Positions 28,325-37,788 of a stretch of 64,000 nucleotides of DNA are shown here, one piece after another (the stretch's first letter is position 1; every line of letters starts with the position of its first letter). Both the position numbers and the translations under genes were made by a program. The stretch is from an uncultured Glaciecola sp. (GTDB lineage: Bacteria > Pseudomonadota > Gammaproteobacteria > Enterobacterales > Alteromonadaceae): contig NZ_CALJHY010000007.1 of NCBI RefSeq assembly GCF_937770335.1, positions 434,001 to 498,000 on the forward strand, in the 5' to 3' direction. The notes beneath the pieces are model-generated. The model ran no database searches and was not told the DNA's origin. It was given only the letters and a program-made list of their open reading frames with translations.

Positions 28325-28389
28325 CTGAAATATAAGCTGTTAAAGCAAGGTCATGTAATGCAAGTAGTCAGTGTAAACAGGAAAACATC

Positions 28390-29403
28390 ATGCTTTTTAA
28401 ATTTCGCAATTCAAATTCATTAACAGAAAACCAAGTGACTGATGAAGCTGTCTATAAGCAACGCAGAGACATTTTAAAGAAGTTAGGTTACTTCGGCGCT
28501 GGCTCACTGCTTGCAGCGTCTACTAAGGCTACTGCCGGTCCGTTTGATTGGTTTAGTGATGGTGATAAAGCTAAATTTGCTACGTCTGCGCTTAATTTTT
28601 CTAAAATACAAACTGACGCATCCTCTGATGTGCTTACCCCGATGGACAAAGCAACTAGTTACAATAACTTTTACGAATTTGGTACAGGAAAAGACGACCC
28701 TATAAATAACGCACAGTCGTTAAATGTAGAGCCCTGGTCATTATCGATTGAAGGTCTTGTCGAAAAACCTATTACCCTTAGTTACGATGATCTCTTTTCT
28801 TCTTTTGATTTAGAAGAACGAATTTACAGGCTGCGATGTGTGGAAGCGTGGTCGATGGTCATTCCATGGGTCGGATTTTCATTAGCTAATATCATTAAGA
28901 AAGCACAACCTTTGAGTAGTGCAAAATATGTCTCATTTCAAACCTTGTATGATCCTAAGCAAATGCCTGGACAACGCAGTCGATTCACTGGCGGTGGCGT
29001 AGACTATCCATATGTAGAAGGTTTGAGACTTGATGAAGCAATGCAACCATTAACGATGTTAAGTGTAGGAATGTACGGTAAAACATTACCACCTCAAAAT
29101 GGTGCGCCAATTAGGTTGGTAGTACCTTGGAAGTACGGTTTCAAAAGCATCAAATCGATCGTTAAAATTGTGCTTACAGACAAACAACCACCCACTACAT
29201 GGCAAAACCTCGCACCTGATGAATACGGTTTTTACGCAAACGTAAATCCTCGAGTGGATCACCCTAGGTGGTCGCAAGGGAGAGAACGCCGAATTACAGA
29301 CGGCGGATTATTAGCTCAAAACAGAATAGACACCCTGCCATTTAATGGTTATGACGAAGTCGCTCCTTTATACAAATCCATGGACTTACGCAAATTCTAT
29401 TAA
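28390..29403 (+). CDS. msrP: Periplasmic methionine-sulfoxide reductase MsrP
   Basis: 337-residue molybdopterin enzyme that repairs oxidised methionine in periplasmic proteins. A Tat signal is present, [10 protein letters not shown] at about 24-33 followed by a hydrophobic stretch ending near ATAGP. The molybdenum-ligand Cys150 lies in [15 protein letters not shown]. Length equals E. coli MsrP (334). It is followed immediately by msrQ with no gap. Confidence 0.95.
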   Translation: MLFKFRNSNSLTENQVTDEAVYKQRRDILKKLGYFGAGSLLAASTKATAGPFDWFSDGDKAKFATSALNFSKIQTDASSDVLTPMDKATSYNNFYEFGTGKDDPINNAQSLNVEPWSLSIEGLVEKPITLSYDDLFSSFDLEERIYRLRCVEAWSMVIPWVGFSLANIIKKAQPLSSAKYVSFQTLYDPKQMPGQRSRFTGGGVDYPYVEGLRLDEAMQPLTMLSVGMYGKTLPPQNGAPIRLVVPWKYGFKSIKSIVKIVLTDKQPPTTWQNLAPDEYGFYANVNPRVDHPRWSQGRERRITDGGLLAQNRIDTLPFNGYDEVAPLYKSMDLRKFY

Positions 29404-30021
29404 ATGTTAAAAATAAATAAACCCATACGGGTTAACCCAACATTTATGCAAGTGATACGCCTACTCGGTCATGGTTTTCTGGTTATGTGGTTAGCCATGG
29501 TTTTTTATCAAGGATTTACTGACCAGCTCGGCGGCGATCCAGTGCAATCGTTACTCGACTTCACTGGCATTGGCGCACTCAATTTGCTGGTTATCAGCTT
29601 GATAGTCAGTCCGCTTGCCATGCATCTCAAGTTTGCCCAATTGCTCCCGTTCAGGCGCCCTATTGGATTATACTCTGCACTGTATGCATTGAGCCATTTT
29701 TACGTGTTCATCGCATTTGAATTACAGTTTGAGTTGAAGCTAATTGTCTCCGAAATTATCGAACGACCTTATATAACCGTCGGCTTTGTCACTTTACTAA
29801 TCTTAATTGCATTGTCAATTACATCCATAAATGCAATTAAAAAGTGGATGGGCGCTAAATGGTTTACGTTACATAGCTTAGCTTACGTAGCAGTCATTCT
29901 GGCTGGGCTGCACTACCTTTGGCTAGTTAAATCGGCTTGGTATGAACCAGCGATATATATACTCTTTTCGGCCTTCTTATCAATATTAAGACGAACTAAA
30001 ATTAAAAAAATCTTCAAATAA
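29404..30021 (+). CDS. msrQ: Heme-binding membrane subunit MsrQ
   Basis: 205-residue inner-membrane b-type cytochrome that passes quinone electrons to MsrP. Six hydrophobic helices are visible, with heme-ligand candidate histidines in RLLGHGF, YALSHFYVF, TLHSLAY and AGLHYLW, as in the ferric reductase-like family. The start codon follows the msrP stop directly. End of a two-gene operon. Confidence 0.93.
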   Translation: MLKINKPIRVNPTFMQVIRLLGHGFLVMWLAMVFYQGFTDQLGGDPVQSLLDFTGIGALNLLVISLIVSPLAMHLKFAQLLPFRRPIGLYSALYALSHFYVFIAFELQFELKLIVSEIIERPYITVGFVTLLILIALSITSINAIKKWMGAKWFTLHSLAYVAVILAGLHYLWLVKSAWYEPAIYILFSAFLSILRRTKIKKIFK

Positions 30022-30026
30022 CACTT

Positions 30027-30067
30027 GCATGTTTATTTATACAGTACTACTGTACGTATACACATAG
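30027..30067. promoter_or_regulatory. Two divergent LexA-like boxes
   Basis: Two adjacent sites, each CTGTA plus the remaining bases of a CTG-N10-CAT pattern: one on the minus strand (30029-30044) and one on the plus strand (30050-30065). The consensus ends CAG, so each deviates by one base in the right half. They lie 30-68 bp before the SulA-like gene. Confidence 0.5.
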
Positions 30068-30094
30068 TGGATAAACAGACAGCAGGTAATTTAT

Positions 30095-30538
30095 ATGCAA
30101 ACTCAATCTTATAGTAATCAGGCAGCCGGAAACTCGTCATTAACGAATTCCTCATTGGTGGACTCTCGTTTCATTAATCCAACTGACCAAGATAACTTAC
30201 TGGGTGTCTCGTTCACTAGCCATTCAGCGTTTCAATTGCAAAAGTCGAACATTAGAAAAAGTCGCTGGGTAGCACATGTGTCAAGTAAAACCAAATTAGC
30301 AGCGCCGCATAAATTAGCCCTTAATATTAAACCAACACATACATCTTCGGCATTCGATATCCTTGAACGTTTATTATTTTCAAAGACTTGTGCTGTTATT
30401 TATACTGATGAGGTGCTTCCTCTATATAAGGTAAAAATGCTTAAAAATATGGCCATGTTCAGCGGTACAGAAGTAATTTTTATTGCTGACAAATTTGAAT
30501 TTAACTCAATGCAATCAGCTGATTTAGAAAAAGCGTAG
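30095..30538 (+). CDS. SulA-like SOS cell-division inhibitor candidate
   Basis: 147 residues, soluble. The N-terminal 60 residues are polar and repetitive in Ser/Asn/Gln. The rest has the SulA pattern: a tryptophan-led strand (SRWVAHVSSKTKLAAP), a hydrophobic strand, then FDILERLLFSKTCAVIYTDE and a C-terminal strand TEVIFIAD. This mirrors the RecA-like fold by which SulA binds FtsZ. LexA-like boxes upstream support an SOS role. Similarity is weak by eye; another small LexA-regulated protein is possible. Confidence 0.5.
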   Translation: MQTQSYSNQAAGNSSLTNSSLVDSRFINPTDQDNLLGVSFTSHSAFQLQKSNIRKSRWVAHVSSKTKLAAPHKLALNIKPTHTSSAFDILERLLFSKTCAVIYTDEVLPLYKVKMLKNMAMFSGTEVIFIADKFEFNSMQSADLEKA

Positions 30539-30619
30539 TCCGCTTATTCCATTGAAAGTAGCAAAGGTTGATTACCTCAAGCCGGATTTTGCGTAAGTGA
30601 ACGCCCTATTATATCAGTG

Positions 30620-30649
30620 GATCACTAACTAATTTATAATTTAGTGATC
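30620..30649. repeat. Inverted repeat between two convergent genes
   Basis: Arms GATCACTAA / TTAGTGATC with a 12-base AT-rich centre. There is no T-run on either side, so a terminator role is weak. Both arms carry a GATC site. Confidence 0.4.
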
Positions 30650-30681
30650 AATAATTTAAATTTTGAAGTCGCTACCGCTTA

Positions 30682-31455
30682 CTAAGCGTTGACGACGAGT
30701 TCTACCCAATCATTTTCAATGTCAGACAAACACCGCAATTGTGGTGAACCTTTTAAATTCAAATAATCAACTGACAATGGGGTAAAAATGACAACACAAA
30801 AATGGTCGCTGATATCAAAAGCGCTCTCAGCATTGCTACTTTTTTCGCTGTTGTTGATTTGTGACTCGCTATTAGTCACTTTTGTCTGAGTAGCTTGGCT
30901 TGCCGCATTCCCTCCTCTTAAGCCATCTGGGTTAAGAGAATTTATATCCTTTATACCTGCCAATCCATCGCTGTCATAATTTTTGTCATCATCTGCTTTA
31001 ATATCAAAAGGTGCTCTAGGTGAAGGCCCAAAAAACTGTTCCTGTGCTCCTCTAGACAAATTAGTCCACTGCTGACGCAAGTACGTCTCGGAAAAAACCA
31101 CTGACTCTCTATTTGCGTGTTCATTACGCGCGTCTTTTAGTATTTCGTTACTAACCAAAGAAACGTGTCCAGCAATACGATATTGCTCTCTTGAACCTGA
31201 AAAATACCAACATATTTCAAACTTTTTTGGCGTATTTAATTGCCAATCTGACACTTTGTCACTGCGGATGTCTGTGACTGAAACTAAATTTAAAGATTCA
31301 AGTACAAAACCTCTGAATACCATCGTCCTGTTCTTAGGTAATCCGTCCTTAGAAACGCTAGCGACTTGAAAATATTTTGATTGAGCTTGACTGCGATTAA
31401 CATGCAAACTTCTTACAAGACGTTGCCGCCAGGCCGGGAATTTGAAATCAACCAT
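30682..31455 (-). CDS. Pyridoxamine 5'-phosphate oxidase-like FMN protein
   Basis: 257-residue member of the Alr4036/PNPOx-like split-barrel family. FQVASVSKDGLPKNRTMVFRGF and DIRSDKVSDWQLNTPKKFEICWYF are the FMN-binding strands; REQYRIAGHV and RQQWTNLSRGAQEQFFGPSPR follow. Between the barrel and the last strand (about residues 155-212) lies a 55-60 residue polar insert rich in Asn, Ser, Asp and Gln, which looks disordered. True pyridoxamine phosphate oxidase activity is not implied. It overlaps tatD by eight bases and ends that operon. Confidence 0.75.
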   Translation of the reverse strand: MVDFKFPAWRQRLVRSLHVNRSQAQSKYFQVASVSKDGLPKNRTMVFRGFVLESLNLVSVTDIRSDKVSDWQLNTPKKFEICWYFSGSREQYRIAGHVSLVSNEILKDARNEHANRESVVFSETYLRQQWTNLSRGAQEQFFGPSPRAPFDIKADDDKNYDSDGLAGIKDINSLNPDGLRGGNAASQATQTKVTNSESQINNSEKSSNAESAFDISDHFCVVIFTPLSVDYLNLKGSPQLRCLSDIENDWVELVVNA

Positions 31456-32227
31456 TCGGTTTAGCTACCATCGAAAATAATTTATAAAAATTAGCCGTTG
31501 TTGCTGCAGCTAATTCTGTAACTGATATACCACGTAACTCGGCAATAAAATAAGCAACATCAACCACATTTGCAGGTTCATTTTCCTTCCCTCTGTGAGG
31601 AACTGGCGCTAACCAAGGACTGTCAGTTTCAATAAGTAATCGCTCAAGCGGTATCTGTTTAACGGTTTCTTGTAGCTCTTCAGCAGAGGCAAATGTAACG
31701 ATGCCTGATATGCTGATATAGAACCCCATTTCTATCGCTTCTTTCGCCATTTCTAATGATTCAGTGAAGCAATGTAGAACGCCTATAGTTGACGGTTCTC
31801 TGTGTTTTTTTAGCAGATCAATAGTGTCTTTATGTGCATTTCTAGTATGAATAATCAGTGGCTTTTGAACCACATTAGCCGCTTTTATATGATCAACAAA
31901 AGACTGTTTTTGTATGTCTTGAGTTTCTGGACTATAAAAGTAATCTAATCCTGTTTCTCCGACAGCAACAACGTCATCCTGTTTAACACTAGCTAGCAAT
32001 TCATCATAGCTACAAACGTCTTCGTTATGCAAAGGATGCACACCACAAGACATTGAAACGTTATCAAACTTTGATACTTTTGCCTTCATATCGTTAAATT
32101 CTTTGACAGATACGGCTACACAAAGCATGTGCTCTACTTTTCGTTTCTTAGCTGCAGCAACGGTTTCGACGAGTTCATCATCGTTCTTTTTTAATCTATC
32201 TAGGTGACAGTGTGAATCTACAAACAA
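31448..32227 (-). CDS. ycfH: TatD-family metal-dependent hydrolase YcfH
   Basis: 259-residue TIM-barrel DNase/hydrolase. Metal sites DSHCHLDRL, GETGLDYF, HTRNAH, HCFTE and ETDSPWLAPVPHRG are all in place. The start is TTG 32227, supported by GGAG seven bases upstream; no ATG is near. E. coli has the same gene after holB. Cellular substrate is uncertain; TatD enzymes are 3'-5' exonucleases in vitro. Confidence 0.9.
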   Translation of the reverse strand: MFVDSHCHLDRLKKNDDELVETVAAAKKRKVEHMLCVAVSVKEFNDMKAKVSKFDNVSMSCGVHPLHNEDVCSYDELLASVKQDDVVAVGETGLDYFYSPETQDIQKQSFVDHIKAANVVQKPLIIHTRNAHKDTIDLLKKHREPSTIGVLHCFTESLEMAKEAIEMGFYISISGIVTFASAEELQETVKQIPLERLLIETDSPWLAPVPHRGKENEPANVVDVAYFIAELRGISVTELAAATTANFYKLFSMVAKPNG

Positions 32228-32299
32228 AGAGGCTCTCCAGTTGAGAAGTTTAATTTATGAGCTAGTGAACCTAAATTCGATAATTGATATCGGCTAAGG

Positions 32300-33280
32300 C
32301 TAACTAAATGATGCTACTTTTATACTGCGTAGTTGAGCAAACAATGAGGTCAATATTAACGATTTATTGAGACCCGGATGACTCATGCACTTTGAAGCAA
32401 TTAAGCAGGCTTGGTAGTTTGCATAGGCTAATTCATTTTGATTGCTTCTATATACTTCTATCCAATGTTGCGCCAGCCATTTTGTCACTTTAGGGGCATC
32501 GGCCTGCCATTTTAATGCTGCCCGGTTGGCTGTATCACTACCGTCTATTATGCGTTCAAGCGTTGCGGTGAAATCATCAAAACCAATACTATCGGCGTCT
32601 TCTAAATCATTTTTATAAGTAATCGGAGATGAACCATGCGCCAATAGCGCAGCTTTACTCGGTTTTGTTATTTGCAGCATAGCCAACCAATCGCAGCTTT
32701 GTTGGTAGCTTGGGAGCGCAATAATTTGCTTCTCACAACGACTCAGTATAGTTGCTAGCAATCGTTGAGAATCGTTGGTTGTCATCAGCAAATACGTATT
32801 CAGGGTGGGCTCTTCGAGTGTTTTTAACAACGCATTGCTAGCCGATTCAGACATCAGTTCAACCTGCGGTATAATTACAACCTTATTCCCACTGAGTTGC
32901 GCGGTTTGGGTTACTTTTCCAATCGTTTGCCTAATTGAATCAATGCCAATTTGCGACTTTTCAGTGGTAATAACATGCAAATCTGGATGTGATCCCGCAT
33001 TGATTAATAAACAAGATTTACAGGTACCACAAGCATCTAGTAAAACTCTATCAGATTGTTCACCTGACTCTTTTAACCCAAACAGTCCATCACTTTGAGT
33101 ATCATCTAAACGGTTTATTGATAGCGCGACTGACTTACATAAAAGCGCTTTTGCCATTTCATGACAAAGCTGTGTTTTGCCTGCATCAGCTACTCCCGTA
33201 AACAGTAAGCCATGATGTAACTTTGCCGCTTTGTAACGAGTAACTAGGTTATTAAAAGTAGTTTCTAACCACGGATACAT
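32300..33280 (-). CDS. holB: DNA polymerase III delta-prime subunit HolB
   Basis: 326-residue clamp-loader subunit. It has the AAA+ fold with a modified P-loop GVADAGKTQL, the zinc module CGTCKSC...GSHPD, and SNALLKTLEEP with the SRC motif (LSRCEKQI) that supplies the arginine finger. Its start overlaps the tmk stop by one base. It is followed by a 72-bp gap before ycfH. Confidence 0.92.
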   Translation of the reverse strand: MYPWLETTFNNLVTRYKAAKLHHGLLFTGVADAGKTQLCHEMAKALLCKSVALSINRLDDTQSDGLFGLKESGEQSDRVLLDACGTCKSCLLINAGSHPDLHVITTEKSQIGIDSIRQTIGKVTQTAQLSGNKVVIIPQVELMSESASNALLKTLEEPTLNTYLLMTTNDSQRLLATILSRCEKQIIALPSYQQSCDWLAMLQITKPSKAALLAHGSSPITYKNDLEDADSIGFDDFTATLERIIDGSDTANRAALKWQADAPKVTKWLAQHWIEVYRSNQNELAYANYQACLIASKCMSHPGLNKSLILTSLFAQLRSIKVASFS

Positions 33281-33963
33281 TATATTTCCCTGACGTCTTT
33301 AACCGTATTATCTGTTTCGGTACTGATGTTATTGACTAGCAGATAATTTGTGTACCAATCTTGAAGGGCTATTGTTACATTTGAATGCACATCAGACATA
33401 GTTTGCATCGCATTTATTTCAATCGCCTTACTAGATGCACTAACTAATGCCTTGTAAGTTTTTCGCGCATTTTCAAAAAATGTTAAACCTGATAATTCGA
33501 TTCGATCGAGCTCGCCTCGTCCCCTCGCTCTAGCAAGTCCCACACTTGGTTCAACGTCTAAATAAAGAACAAGATCTGGTTCAAAATCACCTAAAGTCAT
33601 TTTGCGTAATGAGCTCAATACGCTTAAGTCTATGCCTCTCCCACCACCTTGATAGGCAACAGAAGACATATCATGGCGGTCACCAATGACCCACTTGTTT
33701 GCCGACATGGCAGGTTTGATTTTATTCTCTACCAATTGACTGCGCGCAGCGTACATTAATAATAACTCAGTCTCTTGAGTGACAACTTCGTCCCACGTTT
33801 GTTTAACACATTCTCTTATTGCCTCAGCCATAGGTGTGCCGCCAGGTTCGCGGGTACACTCAACCTCATGGCCTTTTGCAACTAAGAACGCGCAGATTAA
33901 TTCTATCACTGAGCTTTTACCAGCACCTTCTAACCCTTCGACAACGATAAATGATGGGGCCAT
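33280..33963 (-). CDS. tmk: Thymidylate kinase
   Basis: 227-residue dTMP kinase. P-loop GLEGAGKSS at 10-18, the DR-like GDRHDMSSVAYQGGGRG block and lid RARGRGELDRIE identify it. Both ends overlap neighbours by one base (TAATG), giving tight coupling in pabC-mltG-tmk-holB. The C-terminal 20 residues extend beyond most family members. Confidence 0.95.
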   Translation of the reverse strand: MAPSFIVVEGLEGAGKSSVIELICAFLVAKGHEVECTREPGGTPMAEAIRECVKQTWDEVVTQETELLLMYAARSQLVENKIKPAMSANKWVIGDRHDMSSVAYQGGGRGIDLSVLSSLRKMTLGDFEPDLVLYLDVEPSVGLARARGRGELDRIELSGLTFFENARKTYKALVSASSKAIEINAMQTMSDVHSNVTIALQDWYTNYLLVNNISTETDNTVKDVREI

Positions 33964-35030
33964 TATTTTCCTTTATTCAATTGATATTGGCGAACTGCAG
34001 CATTGTGCTCTGCTAAGGTTTCAGAGAATTGATGAGTTCCGTCACCCTTCGCTACAAAGTAAATTGCCTGTGTTACATCTGGTTTAGCCGCTGCTTTTAT
34101 AGAAGCTGGTCCAGCCATCGCTATCGGCGTAATTGGCAAGCCTTTAATTACGTAAGTATTGTAAGGCGTTTTTTGTCTTAAGTGCTTTCTTGTTAAATTA
34201 CCATCAAAGCTGGTACCAATGCCATAAATCACCGTGGGGTCAGTTTGCAAACGCATATTGCCCTTTAATCTATTATCAAACACACCCGATATTACCCCTC
34301 GCTCACTTTCAACAGCGGTTTCTTTCTCAATAATCGAGGCCATAATTAACATCTCATACGGCGAATCATATGTGGTATCAGTATATCGGTCTTGCCACTC
34401 CTCATTGATGACTATCTGCATATTTTCATAAGCACGCTTAATAATATAAGAAGCATTTGTTTTATAATCAAAAAAATAGGTGTTAGCTAATAAACAGCCT
34501 TCCAGAGAATGGTACTGATTATGACAGAACAAAGTAGCGAAGTTCGTAGAACTATCTTCATTTTTATAAGGTATGCCAACAATTTCCTCGTACAACTTAT
34601 TCGTGTCATCTACGTCATAATTAATTGCGTCGTTGTTTGCTAATAACTCTAACCATTGAATTAATGTTAGCCCTTCGATTAATGCAATCGAAAACTGCTT
34701 TACCGTACCTTCCGAAATAGCATTAAAGATACTTTCAATACTTGCACCAGCGGAAAACTCATAATACCCTTTTTTTACCACACTATATTCTGGATGCAGT
34801 TTTAACCATAACTTAGCAAATAGCGGATTTCTAAAAACGCCTTTAGCTTCTAACTTATTAAGTACTGATGTGCCTGAATCTCCCGCCTTTAATTGAATCG
34901 TTAAAATGGCACCATCTTGATTTTTGTATGTATTTTCAATACCGTAATGATCAATGTTTTGGTAAAAATAGAATATACCTACAAACGCAGTTACTAGTAA
35001 AATAGTGGCAACAAAAGCTAACTTTTTCAT
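33963..35030 (-). CDS. mltG: Endolytic murein transglycosylase MltG
   Basis: 355-residue inner-membrane enzyme that cuts nascent glycan strands. A single N-terminal anchor (about 4-23) precedes a LysM-like module and the YceG catalytic domain. The active-site glutamate lies in ASIIEKETAVESERG, followed by FDNRLKGNMRLQTDPTVIYG and NTYVIKGLPITPIAMPG-like sequence. Its first four bases overlap the end of pabC. Confidence 0.95.
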   Translation of the reverse strand: MKKLAFVATILLVTAFVGIFYFYQNIDHYGIENTYKNQDGAILTIQLKAGDSGTSVLNKLEAKGVFRNPLFAKLWLKLHPEYSVVKKGYYEFSAGASIESIFNAISEGTVKQFSIALIEGLTLIQWLELLANNDAINYDVDDTNKLYEEIVGIPYKNEDSSTNFATLFCHNQYHSLEGCLLANTYFFDYKTNASYIIKRAYENMQIVINEEWQDRYTDTTYDSPYEMLIMASIIEKETAVESERGVISGVFDNRLKGNMRLQTDPTVIYGIGTSFDGNLTRKHLRQKTPYNTYVIKGLPITPIAMAGPASIKAAAKPDVTQAIYFVAKGDGTHQFSETLAEHNAAVRQYQLNKGK

Positions 35031-35896
35031 CCTTGCTCCATCGCTATTTCCTGTATCATTTTTTGAGCCAAAAGCTGACTAGGTTGCGTGTTAAATTTAA
35101 GAAGACGACCCTCAATATTGATGCCCAAAACAGGCACTATATGCGTAACAGCGTTGCAGCTAAAAACAGACTGTGCAGTAGCTAATGCTAAAACATTCAT
35201 CTCACAAACTACGCAATGAATCTGATTACGTTGCATATAATCCAATATAAATTGTCGCATAACTCCATTAACACCAGACTTTGCTAAACAGGGAGTATGC
35301 CATTGACCATCAATACAATAAAACAAATTGGACGAGGTTAACTCAATCATAATACCTTTGGCGTTGGTTAATATTAAGTCGTCAACCCCGTGTTGATCCG
35401 ATAGTTCAATTTTAGCCATCACTTGCTCTAATCGATTTAAATGTTTAATACCCGATAATACGGGTTGTTCCGCGAGTGTCATTTTAGCCAGCCCAATTAC
35501 TATGCTCTTACCTACTTCTGGAAGATAACTCTGTGCACTGGGCACAAACACCGGATAACTGTGTAACGATGGCGCATACCCACGGTCACTATCTCCCCTC
35601 GCAATTAGCAATTTAACTATCTGCCATTCTGTTTCGTTGCTGTTTTTATTTATGTCGTAATTATCTAAAGCAAAATTAGTAATCAGCTGTTTTAGATCGC
35701 TAACTGATAAAGACACATCTTTATTTAAAATGCGTAACTTTTTTGCGTCCGTGAGCAACCGTATAATGTGCCTATCAAGCAATTCAACACGACCTTTTTT
35801 ACTAAGCATTGTGCTAAAACAACCATCACCGTAGTTTAAGGCGCGATTTTTCAGCGAGGGTGTCTCAGTTATCACAAAATTTGATAGGTTTGTCAT
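35027..35896 (-). CDS. pabC: Aminodeoxychorismate lyase PabC
   Basis: PLP fold-type IV enzyme (289 residues) making p-aminobenzoate for folate. NYGDGCFSTM and GIKHLNRLEQVMAKIE, which carries the PLP lysine, together with LTNAKGIMIELTSSNLF are typical. I prefer ATG 35896; a TTG at 35914 would add six residues. Neither has a clear ribosome site. It is separated from fabF by a terminator, so it likely starts its own transcript. Confidence 0.9.
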   Translation of the reverse strand: MTNLSNFVITETPSLKNRALNYGDGCFSTMLSKKGRVELLDRHIIRLLTDAKKLRILNKDVSLSVSDLKQLITNFALDNYDINKNSNETEWQIVKLLIARGDSDRGYAPSLHSYPVFVPSAQSYLPEVGKSIVIGLAKMTLAEQPVLSGIKHLNRLEQVMAKIELSDQHGVDDLILTNAKGIMIELTSSNLFYCIDGQWHTPCLAKSGVNGVMRQFILDYMQRNQIHCVVCEMNVLALATAQSVFSCNAVTHIVPVLGINIEGRLLKFNTQPSQLLAQKMIQEIAMEQG

Positions 35897-35956
35897 ATTG
35901 TGACAGTAATCCAAAATAATTTAGTCAACATCATTTACCGTGCAACAGCAAATACA

Positions 35957-35982
35957 AAAAAGCCACGATACCGTGGCTTTTA
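35957..35982 (-). terminator. Terminator after fabF
   Basis: Stem AGCCACG / CGTGGCT, four-base loop, with A and T flanks; on the minus strand it ends in a run of six T. It lies 56 bp after the fabF stop and before pabC, splitting the block. Confidence 0.87.
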
Positions 35983-36037
35983 ATCATAACAAATTGTGGT
36001 CATTTTTAACTAGCTTTTCATCAAAATGAGCTATAAT

Positions 36038-37282
36038 TTATACAGTCCATTTTTTAAACAGCAAAGAACCGTTGGTTCCACCAAAGCCAAATGAATTGCA
36101 CAGTGCGTACTCAGAATCAAATTCGGCCGCTTTATGTGCAACAAAATCCAAATCACAACCCTCACTCGGATTATCTAAGTTAATCGTTGGTGGAGCGATT
36201 GAATCGCGTAAAGCTAATATTGTAAAGATAGCCTCTACAGAACCAGCAGCACCAAGCAAATGACCCGTCATTGATTTAGTGGAGCTGACTTTCACGCTTT
36301 TTGCTGCATCACCAAAGATACTTTTAACTGCACTAACTTCAGCGACATCTCCGGCAGGCGTTGAAGTGCCGTGAGCGTTAATGTAGCCAACTTGCTGAGC
36401 TTCAACATGCGCGTCTTTGAGTGCATTCTTCATTGCGGAAGCAGCACCCTCGCCAGTCTCAGGAGGCGATGTCATGTGATATGCGTCACCGCTCATACCA
36501 AAACCAACAAGCTCGGCATAAATTTTCGCGCCCCGGGCTTTCGCATGTTCATATTCTTCTAGCATAATAACGCCAGCGCCTTCACCCATTACAAATCCAT
36601 CTCTGTCTTTGTCCCAAGGGCGACTCGCTTGCTGCTGATTATCGTTATTTGTCGACAATGCTCTAGCTGCACCAAAACCGGCCATAGCCAGTGGTGTTAT
36701 TGCTGCTTCGGCACCCCCAGCTAGCATACCGTCAGCATCCCCATATGCGATTATTCTTGCAGCTATACCAATGTTATGAACACCTGTAGTGCAGGCTGTC
36801 ACAACATTTAAATTTGGACCTTTCAAACCTTCCATAATCGAAATAAAGCCTGAAATCATGTTTGTAATTGTTGATGGAACAAAAAATGGAGATACTCTTC
36901 TAGGGCCACTATTTAATAGCTTACTGTGATTTTCTTCGATTAACTCTAAACCGCCAATACCAGAACCAATGGCAACACCAATTCGTTCTGGATCTACTTT
37001 TTCGATATCAATCTGTGCATCACGCAGAGCTTGAATGCCAGCAGCAATACCAAATTGAATGAAACGATCCATTTTTTTGGTTTCTTTCTTCGCAATATAA
37101 TCTTCAGGATTAAAGCCTTTTACTTCTCCTGCAAATCGAGTTGAAAACGCTGTTGCATCAAATCGAGTGATGTCAGCAATACCACTTTTCCCTGCTAAGA
37201 TGTTGTTCCAAGTAGTATCAACATCGTTACCAAGCGGGGTTAGCATTCCTATACCGGTTACCACTACACGACGTTTAGTCAT
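36038..37282 (-). CDS. fabF: Beta-ketoacyl-ACP synthase II FabF
   Basis: 414-residue elongating condensing enzyme. The Cys-His-His triad is in [17 protein letters not shown] and [17 protein letters not shown] 37282 ([10 protein letters not shown]) is chosen because GGAG stands six bases before it; an earlier in-frame ATG would overlap the ribosome site. It follows acpP with a partial terminator between, as in other gammaproteobacteria. Confidence 0.97.
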   Translation of the reverse strand: MTKRRVVVTGIGMLTPLGNDVDTTWNNILAGKSGIADITRFDATAFSTRFAGEVKGFNPEDYIAKKETKKMDRFIQFGIAAGIQALRDAQIDIEKVDPERIGVAIGSGIGGLELIEENHSKLLNSGPRRVSPFFVPSTITNMISGFISIMEGLKGPNLNVVTACTTGVHNIGIAARIIAYGDADGMLAGGAEAAITPLAMAGFGAARALSTNNDNQQQASRPWDKDRDGFVMGEGAGVIMLEEYEHAKARGAKIYAELVGFGMSGDAYHMTSPPETGEGAASAMKNALKDAHVEAQQVGYINAHGTSTPAGDVAEVSAVKSIFGDAAKSVKVSSTKSMTGHLLGAAGSVEAIFTILALRDSIAPPTINLDNPSEGCDLDFVAHKAAEFDSEYALCNSFGFGGTNGSLLFKKWTV

Positions 37283-37317
37283 GATAGTCTCCATACTTTT
37301 TTATAAGACTCAGAAAT

Positions 37318-37347
37318 AAAAAAACGGCCCATAAAGAGCCGTTTTTC
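37318..37347 (-). terminator. Terminator or attenuator between acpP and fabF
   Basis: Stem ACGGC / GCCGT extended by A-T pairs, nine-base loop, followed on the minus strand by seven T. It probably lets only part of the acpP transcripts reach fabF. Confidence 0.8.
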
Positions 37348-37358
37348 TAAAGATTCAA

Positions 37359-37598
37359 TTACGCGTCTTTATTAGCGTTGATGTAATCAATAGCTGATTG
37401 AACAGTCGTTATCTTCTCTGCTTCTTCATCAGGGATTTCAGTGTCAAATTCTTCTTCTAAAGCCATTACTAGCTCAACAGTATCTAAAGAGTCTGCACCT
37501 AAATCATCAACAAAAGAGGCTTCAGATTTTACTTCGTCTTCTTTTACACCCAATTGTTCAATAATGATTTTTCTTACGCGTTCTTCAATGTTCGTCAT
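37359..37598 (-). CDS. acpP: Acyl carrier protein
   Basis: 79-residue acidic carrier with the phosphopantetheine serine in [18 protein letters not shown]. Central to fatty acid, lipid A and lipoate synthesis. It has a 190-bp upstream gap after fabG with room for its own promoter. That gap also holds a short hairpin GTGGT / ACCAC at 37692-37704. Confidence 0.98.
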   Translation of the reverse strand: MTNIEERVRKIIIEQLGVKEDEVKSEASFVDDLGADSLDTVELVMALEEEFDTEIPDEEAEKITTVQSAIDYINANKDA

Positions 37599-37788
37599 AA
37601 TTTTATGTTCCCTTTACGTGCCTTATAAAAATTTCGATGGTAGTTTATTTGCCTACCTAGCTGCTTGCAAGACATTCCCGCAATAATCTCTGTGGTCGAA
37701 CCACGATTTTACTACAGAGCCAGTTTCTAAAACAGTCTCTTTTTTTGTTATTTTACTTATATTTGCAATTAAAACAACACATAAGCAG

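Noticed and set aside
37692-37704. tRNA T-arm-like hairpin between fabG and acpP
   Set aside because: Only a 5-bp stem with a three-base centre and no acceptor or anticodon arms; chance resemblance.
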